Of a stretch of 42,759 nucleotides of DNA, positions 10,501 through 21,100 are shown in pieces (positions within the stretch are counted from its first letter, which is position 1; the number at the start of each line of letters is the position of its first letter). Made by a program: the position numbers and the translations under genes. Source of the DNA: Trebouxia sp. TZW2008 (lineage: Eukaryota; Chlorophyta; Trebouxiophyceae; Trebouxiales; Trebouxiaceae); contig BDIU01000336.1 in the NCBI GenBank assembly GCA_002118135.1, positions 1 through 42,759 of the forward strand, given 5' to 3'. The notes beneath the pieces were generated by a model. That model saw only the letters and a program-made list of their open reading frames with translations. It had not been told where the DNA came from and did no database searches.

Positions 10501-12505
10501 GATTAGCATAATATGCAAGTAGTAGCAACTTCCAGATAGCTCGAAATTTGCATCTCTGCAACCTGGTGTTTTACCAAAGTTGAATGTCTTGGCCAGTGCT
10601 ACAAGTTGCAGTGCACAATCTGTGAGCAGAATCAAATGTGCACAATGCTCCAGCAGTGTTGTTGGTGCAGGCATGATCTTCTACAGAAAAGACCTGGAAG
10701 AGGCCATCAACCAAACAGTCTTCCCAGGCTTACAGGGTGGGCCTCACAAGCACACCATCTCAGGCATTGCAGTGGCGCTAAAGATGGCGGCCAATGCTAA
10801 CTTCAAAGCCTATCAGCAACACTTGGTCAGCAACATGCTCAAGCTGCTGCTGATGGTGTAGGCATGATCTTCTACAGGAAGGACTTGGAAGAGGCAATCA
10901 ACCAATCAGTCTTCCCAGGCTTACAGGGTGGACCTCACAACCACACCATCTCAGGCATTGCAGTGGCGCTAAAAATGGCGGCCACTACTGACTTCAAAGC
11001 GTATCAGCAGCAGATTGTCAGCAATTGCCGAGCATTGGCAGACAGGTGTGCCTCTTGCATTTGTATACACTCTAAGACAAAGCTGTTTGAAGACAAAGTT
11101 CTGCATGCATGCAGCTTTACATGTCAGCAACTTCAAGGCGTATCAACAGCAGATGGTCAGCAATGGCTAGGCATTGGCGGACAGGTGTGCCTCTTAGTGC
11201 AGCACAAGCTGTCCATTAGCAAGGTGGCCTTGCACGTTGTGCTGAGATTGTGTATGACCTGATTTGTGAGGCGTTTCAGGAATAAGTGTCAGCGATTGCA
11301 AAGCGCTAGCTGACAAGCTTGATTTGAGACAGCAGAATATGGCTAGGCACCAGAAACGCTTCTAAGAGCCCAGGCTGGCAAATGCAACTACTGTACCATG
11401 CTATCACTGCGATTGGACTGTGTTGGCATCATGATCTGTCTGCAGTATCAACACTTTCTGTCACTCAAGAGATGACAGAGGGCATTTGCATGTCATCTCA
11501 ATTCAGCCATCTGCTTCAAACAACACATCCTGCATCAGCATACAGCCTGCACATATTGCTTCTGATGTGCAGGCTCATGGAGCTAGGGTACACCTTAGTC
11601 AGTGGTGGCACTGACAATCACCTTGTACTGGTCGACCTGAAACCATCAGGTATTGATGGAGCCAGAGTGCAGAGCGTGTTGGATCTAGCGTCCATCACAG
11701 TCAACAAAAACAGTGTACCAGGGGACAAGTCCGCCATCATCCCAGGGGGGGTCAGGATAGGGACCCCTGCCCTCACAACCAGGGGTTTCAAAGAAGCAGA
11801 GTTTAGCAAAGTTGCTGACTTCCTAGACAGGTGGGTTGCAGTTTACCTCTGCTACATGCATGCATGCAGCTTTTGTGGGGCCTACTTTGTCGTTTCTGCC
11901 TGCAACAGTAGCATGTTGCGTGCCCAGGGCAAATCAACCTCTGTACCGTGTTGCATTGCAATGGACCCTCTGTACGAAAAGGCAGGTGGAAATCACACAT
12001 GCACATACGCTGTGGTGCACAGTGTAGTTTGATGTGCTTGTGTGCACCTCTGTCGATGATATGCACAGGCGTTGTCACCTGGCTAAGGAAGCGCACTTTG
12101 TCTAGACTCTTCTGACTAGCACTGTATGCGCAGACACTGCTCTGACGAGGGCAAGCCCCTTATTGAGGTATGGCTGTTTGGAAATCAGATCTTCACAAGA
12201 CCTGTTACAGCCTGCTGTAGTACGACCTGTGCAACAGCATCTGGACATCTGTTGCAGCTTGCTGTGTGATACATGAAAGCAATTGAATGGGTGCACGTAG
12301 TTTTCATTGTGGAGCTGTTGTCTGAAGCAACTGCACATGCAGGGGCATCAAGATTGCCATTCGGCTGAAAGATAGCACGCCTCCAGACGGCAAGCTCAGA
12401 GCCTTCCACAGACATCTCAAAGACAATGAAAAAAATGATGACATTGTACAGTTGAGGAAGGATGTAGAAGAGTTTGCAACAGATTTCCCAATGCCTGGAC
12501 TATAG
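7584..12505 (+). CDS. SHMT: Serine hydroxymethyltransferase, organelle-targeted
   Basis: Converts serine and tetrahydrofolate to glycine and 5,10-methylene-THF, a PLP enzyme of one-carbon metabolism and photorespiration. Ten exons: 7584-7749, 7837-7922, 8024-8071, 8168-8278, 8713-8857, 9527-9691, 9993-10184, 10862-11045, 11573-11830, 12343-12505; phases all agree; 505 aa. Exon 1 is Ser/Arg/Gln-rich and acid-free, as in a plastid or mitochondrial transit peptide. Family signatures follow in order: [73 protein letters not shown], the PLP-lysine motif [14 protein letters not shown] (Lys297), [23 protein letters not shown], and a C-terminus in FPMPGL. Full length and probably active. Introns 5, 7 and 8 carry decayed copies of exons 6, 7 and 8. 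Confidence 0.96.
9361..9478 (+). repeat. Decayed full copy of SHMT exon 6 (5' part) with acceptor
   Basis: From the acceptor at 9369 the sequence repeats exon 6 (9527 on) at about 90% identity over the first 62 bases, encoding [14 protein letters not shown]. Where exon 6 has a Phe codon the copy reads TGATGA and gains one base, so it is closed by stops and a frameshift. It continues through the matching YRLDEQTG segment and then loses similarity. Period 157 bp. Confidence 0.92.
10262..10400 (+). repeat. Copy of the 3' half of SHMT exon 7 with its donor
   Basis: About 125 bases repeat the end of exon 7 including the donor (GAGGAG then GTAGGGT). The frame is open and encodes [19 protein letters not shown] and the PLP-lysine motif, but with THKSLIG in place of THKSLRG and TGTT in place of TTTT. 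It lacks the first third of the exon, and the nearest AG acceptor would put it in the wrong phase. Confidence 0.9.
10671..10861 (+). repeat. Near-complete copy of SHMT exon 8 (8a), abutting exon 8
   Basis: A unit of 191 bp directly upstream of exon 8 (10862-11045), at roughly 90% identity over the first 155 bases, with its own TGCAG acceptor and an open frame. It reads GGPHKHT where exon 8 has the conserved GGPHNHT. Its end has diverged: no donor at the matching site, and an in-frame TAG that also serves as the acceptor of exon 8. It could be spliced in only as a truncating end. Confidence 0.92.
11125..11330 (+). repeat. Two further partial copies of SHMT exon 8 3' end
   Basis: At 11127-11195 the end of exon 8 plus its donor (GGCGGACAG then GTGTGCCTCTT) is repeated, with a stop where exon 8 has CGAGCA. 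At about 11286-11325 a weaker copy reads GTCAGCGATTGCAAAGCGCT, matching the exon 8 segment for VSNCRALAD. Both lie in intron 8. Confidence 0.75.
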
Positions 12506-13245
12506 ACGATTATGCTTGGTGTTGTTGTTTCCGATTGAGATTGGGTTCAAGCCAGATTATGCTTGTTGCGGGTGTGTGTTGCTGCCTTACATGACTTCAT
12601 GTGTTGTGAAATGCTTGTGTGTCATTGGTACACCTTTGGCTATTTATCATCTATTTTGAAAGTTGTTGTCCATTTCTTCAACTAGACTGAGGTCTGTCCA
12701 GCCAGAATGCTTGTGTTTGGCTGATAGTGTCTTGACTTGAAGCTTGTATCGCCCCAATGTCATAGTCACAGGCTGAAACCAATGTGGTTGCCTGAAAATT
12801 TATTCACAGCATTTGCCAGACAGCTCGCCCAGGACACGATAGCATTTCAGCGGTCTACAGCTGCAAAACTGTTCACAGGACTACCGCAAAGTTCACGGGA
12901 GAGCACCAAAGCTCTGAAATTTTAAACTATGACCAATGAAGCCAATGAAGTTTGATCAACTTCGACCAGCATGCGGCAATGCATTTCGTTGAGGCTCTTT
13001 GGAGGAATTCCACAATAACTACTTGTCTTCATTCTGCATCGAAAAACCGTATCCGAAGTTGCTGCTTCTTGAAAACAAGGGGTTCCAAAGGCCTAGGGTC
13101 CAACATGCATTTGGCACCATTACTTGTGAGCATCATGCTGTTCCATTTCAATTGCAGATTTTGAAGTACAACCACCACAAAAGAAAGTCTTTGCCATCAG
13201 GCAGATGATCTCTTCACACGGAAACAGCTAGTGAAACTGCATCAA
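12506..13245. other. Region between convergent SHMT and START-like genes
   Basis: Holds the 3' ends of both neighbours. An open frame at 12999-13208 (69 codons, with EKPYPKLLLLENKGF) is the only notable feature; it has no recognisable domain and may be chance or the remnant of an old gene. Confidence 0.4.
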
Positions 13246-14941
13246 CTATCGCTGCAGGGACGTGGCATATGTTTTGAATCTGTTCATGTCTGTTCGCAAT
13301 ATGCTCTCAACCAAAGGAGTCAGCGCCTGCATCAGAACATAATCAGCTAGTGAGCCAACTTTCTGCATGTTTTACAATGCCACAGCAGTCGAAGTTTCTG
13401 CATGTCTCACAATGGTACAGTTGTTGACATCGGAATAGCATCACCCTGTGTTTTGAGACTTACGCTTGCGAATGGCGTCAAAGGTCCAGGAACGTCATAC
13501 TCAATTGTCAGCTTCACAGTGCATGCTTGAGGCCCTTTCTTGTAGAATCTAACCTGACCCCTGCATCATACAGGACTGCTTGTTGGCGTCCTGTGACATG
13601 AACTGCAAACAAATCACGCCTCAGCTATAGAGTCGAGTCAAGTAAATGTGAGACTGCCTGTAGCTGAAATTGCTCCGCCTTGGCTGTGCTGTCTGCTGTG
13701 CTGCTGCTGTCAGCCACAAGATACAGAAGTGCTTCAAAGCGTAACTCAGACAGGTGATAAATGCTGTATCATTCTCCATGTGTCACAAATAGAGATATTG
13801 GATGCTCATCACACCACAAGCACAGCACAGAAAAAGAAAAATCTACACTGTTAGGCTTCACAGCGGGAGCCTCTGTCTAAAAGGGCGGCCCAGGATTGCC
13901 AAAAGCACATACACACCTGTTTGGAACCTCTATGCCACTGCTGTTGGACCCAGCCAGAGACCGCCAGTGGATCTGCAGAAGTAAGTTTGCGTCAGCTTAG
14001 CCTGCTGTGTATGCTAGTCAAAGCATCTGAGGCATGTCTGCCGTGTTGATGCAATTATAAGCGCAGAAACAGACATCTGATGAAATGCCACAGATAGCAG
14101 CTTCAGTGCAGCTCTTTTCTGCAGCTGCTTCTGCAGTAGGGCCATGTGAGTTTGCAGTCAAGGGAACTGAGCGAAGCAAAGGGCAGTCAAGAAGGATTTG
14201 TAAAGCAGAGGGCTGCAATTGAATTGCTGGTCCAGTATCACCTGCCTTTTGATGTTTGATTGGCGTCAGATCTAAAGCACGCCAAGATAGCTCCCAATCC
14301 CGCCCAAATTGCTCAGTGCGCAGAACCCATTTGCTTTGTTTAGGTTCATCTGGGACTATTTCAATCCTGTTGATCCATGGCATCCATTTGATGATCTGAG
14401 TTTTGTCACGCCACAAATCCCACGCAAACTCCACAGGCACGCTGACATCTACCTGGGCGCTGCAGACAGTATATACAAAATGTGTACCTTAGAGTGCATC
14501 AGGTCAACATGTTGTGCAGGCCAAGCGCCTGCGCGTTCGCTTGTTGTGGCAGCCTTACTTGTTTTCAAGGGACGCTGACCAGCGTCTGCCGTTGCTGACA
14601 ATCCTCCCTAGGCCTCTCAAGCTGAGAGCATGTCGAGAGACAGACGGCCTAGCTAATCTAGCACGACAGCGCCAGGCGTTGTAGCTGCTAACGCCTGGAG
14701 GCCGACGGGTGCTGAAGGGTGCCAATGAACAAAGGGAGGTATTGATAGAACGGGTCAAGCCTTGTGCATGCGACTGAGGTCCCCTGCAGCTCAAAGGCCG
14801 AGCGCTGGGTAGCTGGATCGGCAATGACATATGCCGACTGGCGGCAATTCTTTGTGATACCGATGCAACTCGGGAGCTCAGGGACACAGCGAATGAGACA
14901 GTGCGCACCTGCACCACAGCAAAAGTTGCGTCGATTTGCAT
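13246..14941 (-). CDS. START/polyketide-cyclase (SRPBCC)-like protein, plastid-type
   Basis: Five exons on the minus strand: 14941-14559, 14459-14246, 13972-13917, 13560-13464, 13326-13246; 276 aa with consistent phases. The first 120 or so residues are Ser/Arg/Ala-rich with almost no acids, as in a chloroplast transit peptide; an inner Met at residue 38 could also start it. The core reads VDVSVPVEFAWDLWRD, INRIEIVPDE, FGRDWELSWRALDL, IHWRSLAGSN and QVRFYKKGPQACTVKLTIEY, the order seen in plant plastid polyketide cyclase/lipid-transport proteins of the SRPBCC fold, which bind a hydrophobic ligand in a helix-grip pocket. The ligand cannot be told from sequence. Intron 2 must use a GC donor (AAG then GCAGGT) to keep the IHWRS motif in frame. 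It is convergent with SHMT and tandem with the CEP78-like gene. Confidence 0.85.
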
Positions 14942-15186
14942 GCAGTTTGACTTTGACCTTCGGTGGTACTAATGCCTGAGTTTCATCTTGACAATGTGCA
15001 AATAATGCTTGCAGTCAGGCAATAAGGTAAGAGGAGGCCATTTAGTGTGTTGAAATACCAATGTCAACAACTTTGCTTGCGGTAAACAATCACGTTGAGC
15101 AGGTGGCGCTTACAGCACTTATACACTTCATTGCAGGCTGATCTACGCAACTTCTCCATCAACATTTTGCATAGCTGAGCAAGACA

Positions 15187-18100
15187 TCACTGGCACAACA
15201 CAGAATCGTGCAGATCGCATTTGGCGCTGAGCTGTCTTGCAACATCAGCCAAGACTTCTTGCACCGATTGCTGTGGGGCATGGTGCTGCTTGCTGCTGTA
15301 GTTGTAGTTGTCTTGCGATGCATGATGAATCATTCCTCCATTCCCATGTGGGCGTGCACGTGTATCCTCAATATCACTCACCAGCTCATCCAAATTCCTG
15401 ATCACCTGCATGTACATGCTTTGCTCTTAAAAAACAAGTTCTTTGTGTCAAGCTTTTGTGCAGGCTTGAAGAATAACACCACTCCATGCTTCAATAGGAA
15501 GATGCTGAAAGACTACTGTGCTTTTCCAACAAACCGGCATAGTCAGAAAAGCACGTCCAATCAGCACAAATAATGCTTGATGAGCTGAGAGCAACATTGA
15601 GCACACATTGTACGTTGCACTCAGGTCTTTGCATTCGGTCGCCCGCACTCACCCACCACAGGAGACATTGCAACACCGCGCAATAATGCATGTCAATTCT
15701 TGTTACATCAAGCTGAAAGCGATCTGGACGCAGCATGATGTTGTCAGCATGGGACTCTGACAGGTACCTGTGACAGATCACCCAGGACCTGCTGCTGCCC
15801 TGCCAGCACCTCTTCTTCATCTGCAGCATCTGCATCTGGATCTGCCTTGCTGCCTGCTGTAACCTTCTCGCCCTTGGTCCTCTTCTTGGGGTGTTTCGTT
15901 GTCAAGCGCCTCCTGCCTGAGACTTGGCTGTGCTTGACAGTGGGCTGCGCTTCTGCACAGATGCATTCATGCAACTTTTGTTGCAGTTTCCTGAAGGGCC
16001 AGACTTCAACAGCAAACAGATGGCATGTGGAGCCCAGTTTATGAGCTGTCAAAGGAGCAGCCAGGCGACACGTATATGAGACGACTGCCAGATCTTGGAC
16101 CTCTTGCAGCCATGTGTTGTGATGCCTGAAATGGGCTCACTGCTGCACATACAAGCTGGGAACCTGTTTGACGCGTGCAATACACTGCTGCACAAACAAG
16201 CTGGGAACCTGTTTGATTTGTGCAATAGGCATCACTGTTGCTTGCAATTTCCAAAACTCAAGAGACCTTTGAATCAGGGCTGCTACACCTCACATCTGCA
16301 AGTGTGCAAACTCTGGCAGGGGGGACACCTGCTGGTGAAGGGTCCTGGGTGGGGCGACTGTGGGGTATGGCAGGGGTAGAGGAGGGCTTGACCAGCTTGA
16401 GCTTTTGATTTTCCTGCCATAGCTCAGCCATCTGCGCTTCAGCCCTGCACACAGGAAGGATTTGATGACTCATGCTGAAGAAGAACAAAGTCTGCTGTGG
16501 TCAAGGAATGGCCTTCTTGCGCCACAGCTCAGCCATCCTGGCGTCAGCCCTGCCCAACCTAAAAGGATTGATGGTTTGCACTGTGGAAGTATGCAGTCTG
16601 TGTAGTTAAGGCATGGCCTTGTTGTGCCTGAATGTGGCCATCCTGGCTACAGCCCTGCACACAGAATGTTGATCGCTGAAGCACACGGCAGACCTCACCA
16701 AAACTTGTCACAATGGTTGCAACTTTCCCAGCCTGAAAGTCAGGAGCAGACACAACCACTCAAGGAAGTGTGGTGAAGTGACGCTTGCAGACCAGGCGCT
16801 CATGATTGCCAATCTGCACTACATGAGATGCAGAGCACTGCAAAGCACTGTCAGACAAAGCGAGTCAGATCCTGACAACTCCTCACACAGCATATTACGC
16901 CCTGCTGGTTCTGCAGGCATGCATTGACAGCAGAAAGCATACGACCACAGGTGCTCATGCAAACCCGCATTGGGGATGCAGTCTGATCTTGTCGAAGGTT
17001 TGCTCTCAGAAATTTGTTTGACAACAGCTGTCCTTTACAAAGAGCTCCAGTGCAATGTCAGAGTTGTGCTGCTGTGTCAAACATGATACATGCAAAAAGG
17101 ACTCACCTGTGTCTCTCAGCATTGGCGCAGGCTGAGTTTCAAGCCTTTGATTTCAACCATCACCTCAGAAATCACACAACCACAGGCGCATATTCAAAAC
17201 TCCACTGAACGTACAGTCTGATGTAATTCAAGACATGCTTTCAAATGCTTCCACCGACAGCAAAACTGAACAATGCATGCTATTACAAAAAAGCTCACCT
17301 GTGCCTCTCAGCATTGACGCCTTGCAGGCTGAGCTTTAGGCCTTCAATCTCACCCATCACCTCAGCCTTCCACACATTCAGCTTAGCAGCTTCCACAGCA
17401 GCAGCAGCCGCCATGGCCTGATCAGGACGCTGACTGATAACCTCACACTCTGCAGCTGTCATGTGTGTGGTGTCTATGTTTGAGTGGCCCCTGTGCTGTG
17501 CATGCTGTGGCTCCACACTCCTTGCTGCATGAGCAGTCATAGGTCCAGCTCCCAGAACAGCCCTTGTTGCCTGATCAGGTCTGAGGGCAGGATCTGTTAC
17601 AGCCCTTATCTCTGCTGTGCTGCCCCTAGCAGCCTGTCTTGTTCTTTGACGAGCAGAGGTTGGTCTCAGTGGCATCCTCTGCTGCTGCACAGCAGCTGCC
17701 TGGGTTGACTCATCAGCCGAGTCACATGCAGCGGATTGAGTCATAACATCAGCTGCAGCAGCAGCTGCCTGGTATGCATCAAAGTCTGCAGCAGCCCGCT
17801 GCTTCCCCAACTCTTCTGCTTCTTGCACCTCCCTCCACGCCTCTGTCATGCCACGCAGGTACGCTGAGTCAGCTACTGCATCAACTGCCGCCTCACATGC
17901 TGATGCAGCTGCAGCTTCCCTTTGACTGCTCCTGGCCATGTGATCCTGCATGACCCCAGAAGAGGCAAAATGAGCTGGCATGCTGGCAGTGCTGTGTCTG
18001 CCTGTTCCAAACCTGGCTGAGCGCCCTTGAGATGGCTTGGCAGATGCATGAGGGTGATATAGACCTTCATCTGCGCTCTGTGCCCAGCTGTCAAAGGATG

Positions 18101-21100
18101 CTGACCCCACAGCAGCGTTGTCCAGGAAGCTGCCCGGTAGCTGTGACTCAGCTGCTTCCCAAGAGCTGTCACAGCGACCTGCAGCTTCTTTGCGCCTCAC
18201 ACCCTGATCTGCACCTGGATTGCTACCAGCTGCAAAGTGGTTGAGAGATGCTGTTTGCTGGGACTGTAGCACACCAGGAGGTTCAAATCCAAACTCAGCA
18301 TACGCTGTGCATGCTGTGCTGCACTGCCTGACATGCTGCCCCTTACTGCTCAATGCTTTGTGCCCCAGCTTGGAGCTACCAATCTTAGCTGATGCATTTG
18401 AATGCTTGCTGCTGTGCTCTGCACGCTGAGCATGATCAGCTCCTTCTGCACCTGCGTTCTCTTTGTCTGATGCCTGACTGACATGTTTATCATCAACAGA
18501 GAAAATCGGCACCAAACCCTTGCGGCTCTGCACAACCCCTGAAGCTGCAATGGGAGACTCTGCTGATGCTGCTTTGCTTCCACCTTTGTTTAAAGCATGC
18601 ACCTGTGGGTCATGAAAACCCCCACCCGACCCTTGTTGGCTGGACAGCACTGCATCTGGCTGGGGCAGCATCTGCACAGTGTCTGTGTGTGAGCCTTGAA
18701 GCTGCAATGAGTCGGTGTTTGTGTGAGTGGCTGTCAATCGTTTGCTGCTCTTGGGCATCATTTGCAAAACGCCTGACAGCCCGTCTGCATTGCTGCGCAG
18801 GTCCACGTGCATTAGGCCCTTGTGCTTCGTCATCAGCTTGCTGAAGCTTCTGGCACTGCACACATGTGGCAAAGAAACATGAAGCTCCTAATACCAGGCC
18901 GTGTGACATGGGCTTGCCGACAGACACATGCACAGCTTTGGCAGCAGCGATTTGAAATGGCAGTTTCACGCATCAATCAATGGGCGGCTACAATGGCCAG
19001 AGCATGTGTCAGGGCTAGGTGCAAACCAGGCAAAAATTAGAATACAGTCTTGTTTTGGCAAGGGTACAATGTAGCAGGCCAGAGCCCGTGCCTTCGATGA
19101 GTTTGTTTGCACAGAGCATGCAAGTCCAAACTGCAGCAGCTTGACAAAACATGACATTTATCAACACAGGGATATGCCTCACCTTTTCTTGGTGAGTTGA
19201 TTAGCAGCTAGATCCAGCAGCACCATGCTGCGGTCCATGGTCAGTGCGTCAAGCAGCAGGGCAGCTCCAGCATCAGTAATCTGCAGCAAGACGCACATTT
19301 GAGACTGCTACCAACGTTACAAAATGACGCGTAACCGGCTGACGCCACTAGGCTAGATTCACTAGCTCAGATGCTACGTTGTTACAAGAACCAATTCTGG
19401 ATGGTTGCATCCTGGTCGTTATGTGACACAAATGTTGCTCAGTGTTGCACACACAGCTGTGTATACCTACTGCCATTCAGCACCTTAAAGAGCTCGCAGG
19501 TTCTGCAGAGCATGGTGTGAACTTATGAGTCACATGCAGATATGCTACCATGACGCCCTGTTGCACTAGTTTGACCATGACGAGTAATCCCTCGCTAAGC
19601 ACAGTGGCCATGGCATGCATTACACAATAGTTGTGCAGTAGCCTCTAAAATCTGCAAGATGAGATCCGTGATGAAACATGTGGCTAACTGGGAATGTGCA
19701 TGTGGCAAAGCGCCAAATGATGGTCTGGAAGTCGACAAATGACCAAGAGGAGCAGACCTTGTTCTCAGCCAACTGCAGAATCTGCAAGCCTCCACAGCGT
19801 GCAAGGACCCTGCCCCTGATCTCACGGTTCCTAGCCCTGAACTGTTGGCGCCTGAGAGGGGGTGCCAGGCTCAAATCAGGGTACTCCCGCAATCCCTCAT
19901 GCCACTCCTGCACATCTGCCTCTGCGGCACTTGCCTGCAATGGTAAAAGCATTCAGCACTGACCAGATTGAGTGAAAGCAAACCCATATGTTGTGGCGTA
20001 AAATGTGCATGCATTGCTTGCGAACTTTGCCAATAAATACATAAAAATATGACCGTGTAATGACATGTTGCAGGCGGCCTGCTTGCAGATGTTTGTTGCA
20101 GTTGATTGCAACACAAAAAGACACCCAACACAACCTGCAAGAAGCTATGCGATGTAGACAACCACAGCAGTGCATCACACTGTGAATGCTCCTGAACATT
20201 ATGGAAACAGCATGCCCCTTTGCGCGTGCAAGGTGTCATGTCAGCTTGTCCAGGGGCTTTGCATGCTTTGACAACAACCCAGATGAGATAGGCTTTGACT
20301 ACAGGGCAGCTGACACGTGAAAAGCCGGTGTAAGCCAACCTTGATCAGCCCAGCAAGGGTCCTGATCCCACCTTCAGTCAGCTTGCAGCCAGACAAGTTC
20401 AGCTCAGTGACTGTCTGGTTGGCTCGCAGCCCGTCACTCAGCACCTGCAGACAAGCATGCTTCATTTACTCTATCATTATGATCAAAGCATACGCTAGTC
20501 ATTCGTTGCGTCAGCTTTGTTTTCAGCCACGAGAAGTACAGAGCGACTGATGGACATCATACATCGAGGCGTTCCGTCCAAGCCTTGCCTCCTAATGCTG
20601 CCTTGCTTCAGGCGTCAAGCACTGCATCAGCTGGCTAGTCGTGAACTGGGTCGAAGTTTTTCGTGGTCTCCGAGCTCATAATATATTCTTCAAATTTGGC
20701 CAAATCGCCATCAACTGGATTCACCTGTGTTATAACAGGCTTGGTGGCTCAATGGTAGAGCATCTGACTCCAGATCAGAAGGTTGCGCGTTCAATTCGCG
20801 TCCAGGTCATAGCTTTTGATTATTTTTATGTTGTTTCCCCTTTTCAGCCTGTCAGCTTTTTGCTTTGCACTTCTACGCCAGTCCACCAGCAAGTTAGCTT
20901 CTTGTGCTCGCTGCATTCTGTTACTGTGAGCTGAGCCATTTAAAATATGGCTTGGGGATGGGGATGGACATTTGAAGCAGATTAAGGGCAAGCCTGAGGA
21001 CAGGCAACAACGCAGACATAACAAGCACGGAAGCAAGAATCACCTGCAGGGTGGCATCACCAGTGGCACTGCCTGCCAGGGATAGGCTTCGCAGATGTTC

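Noticed and set aside
11382..11572. Open frame running upstream of SHMT exon 9
   Set aside because: It is intron read-through; the SHMT frame joins from 11045 to an acceptor at 11572 and the extra residues match nothing in the family.
12999..13208. 69-codon ORF between SHMT and the START-like gene
   Set aside because: No domain, splice context or repeat recognised; kept only as a note.
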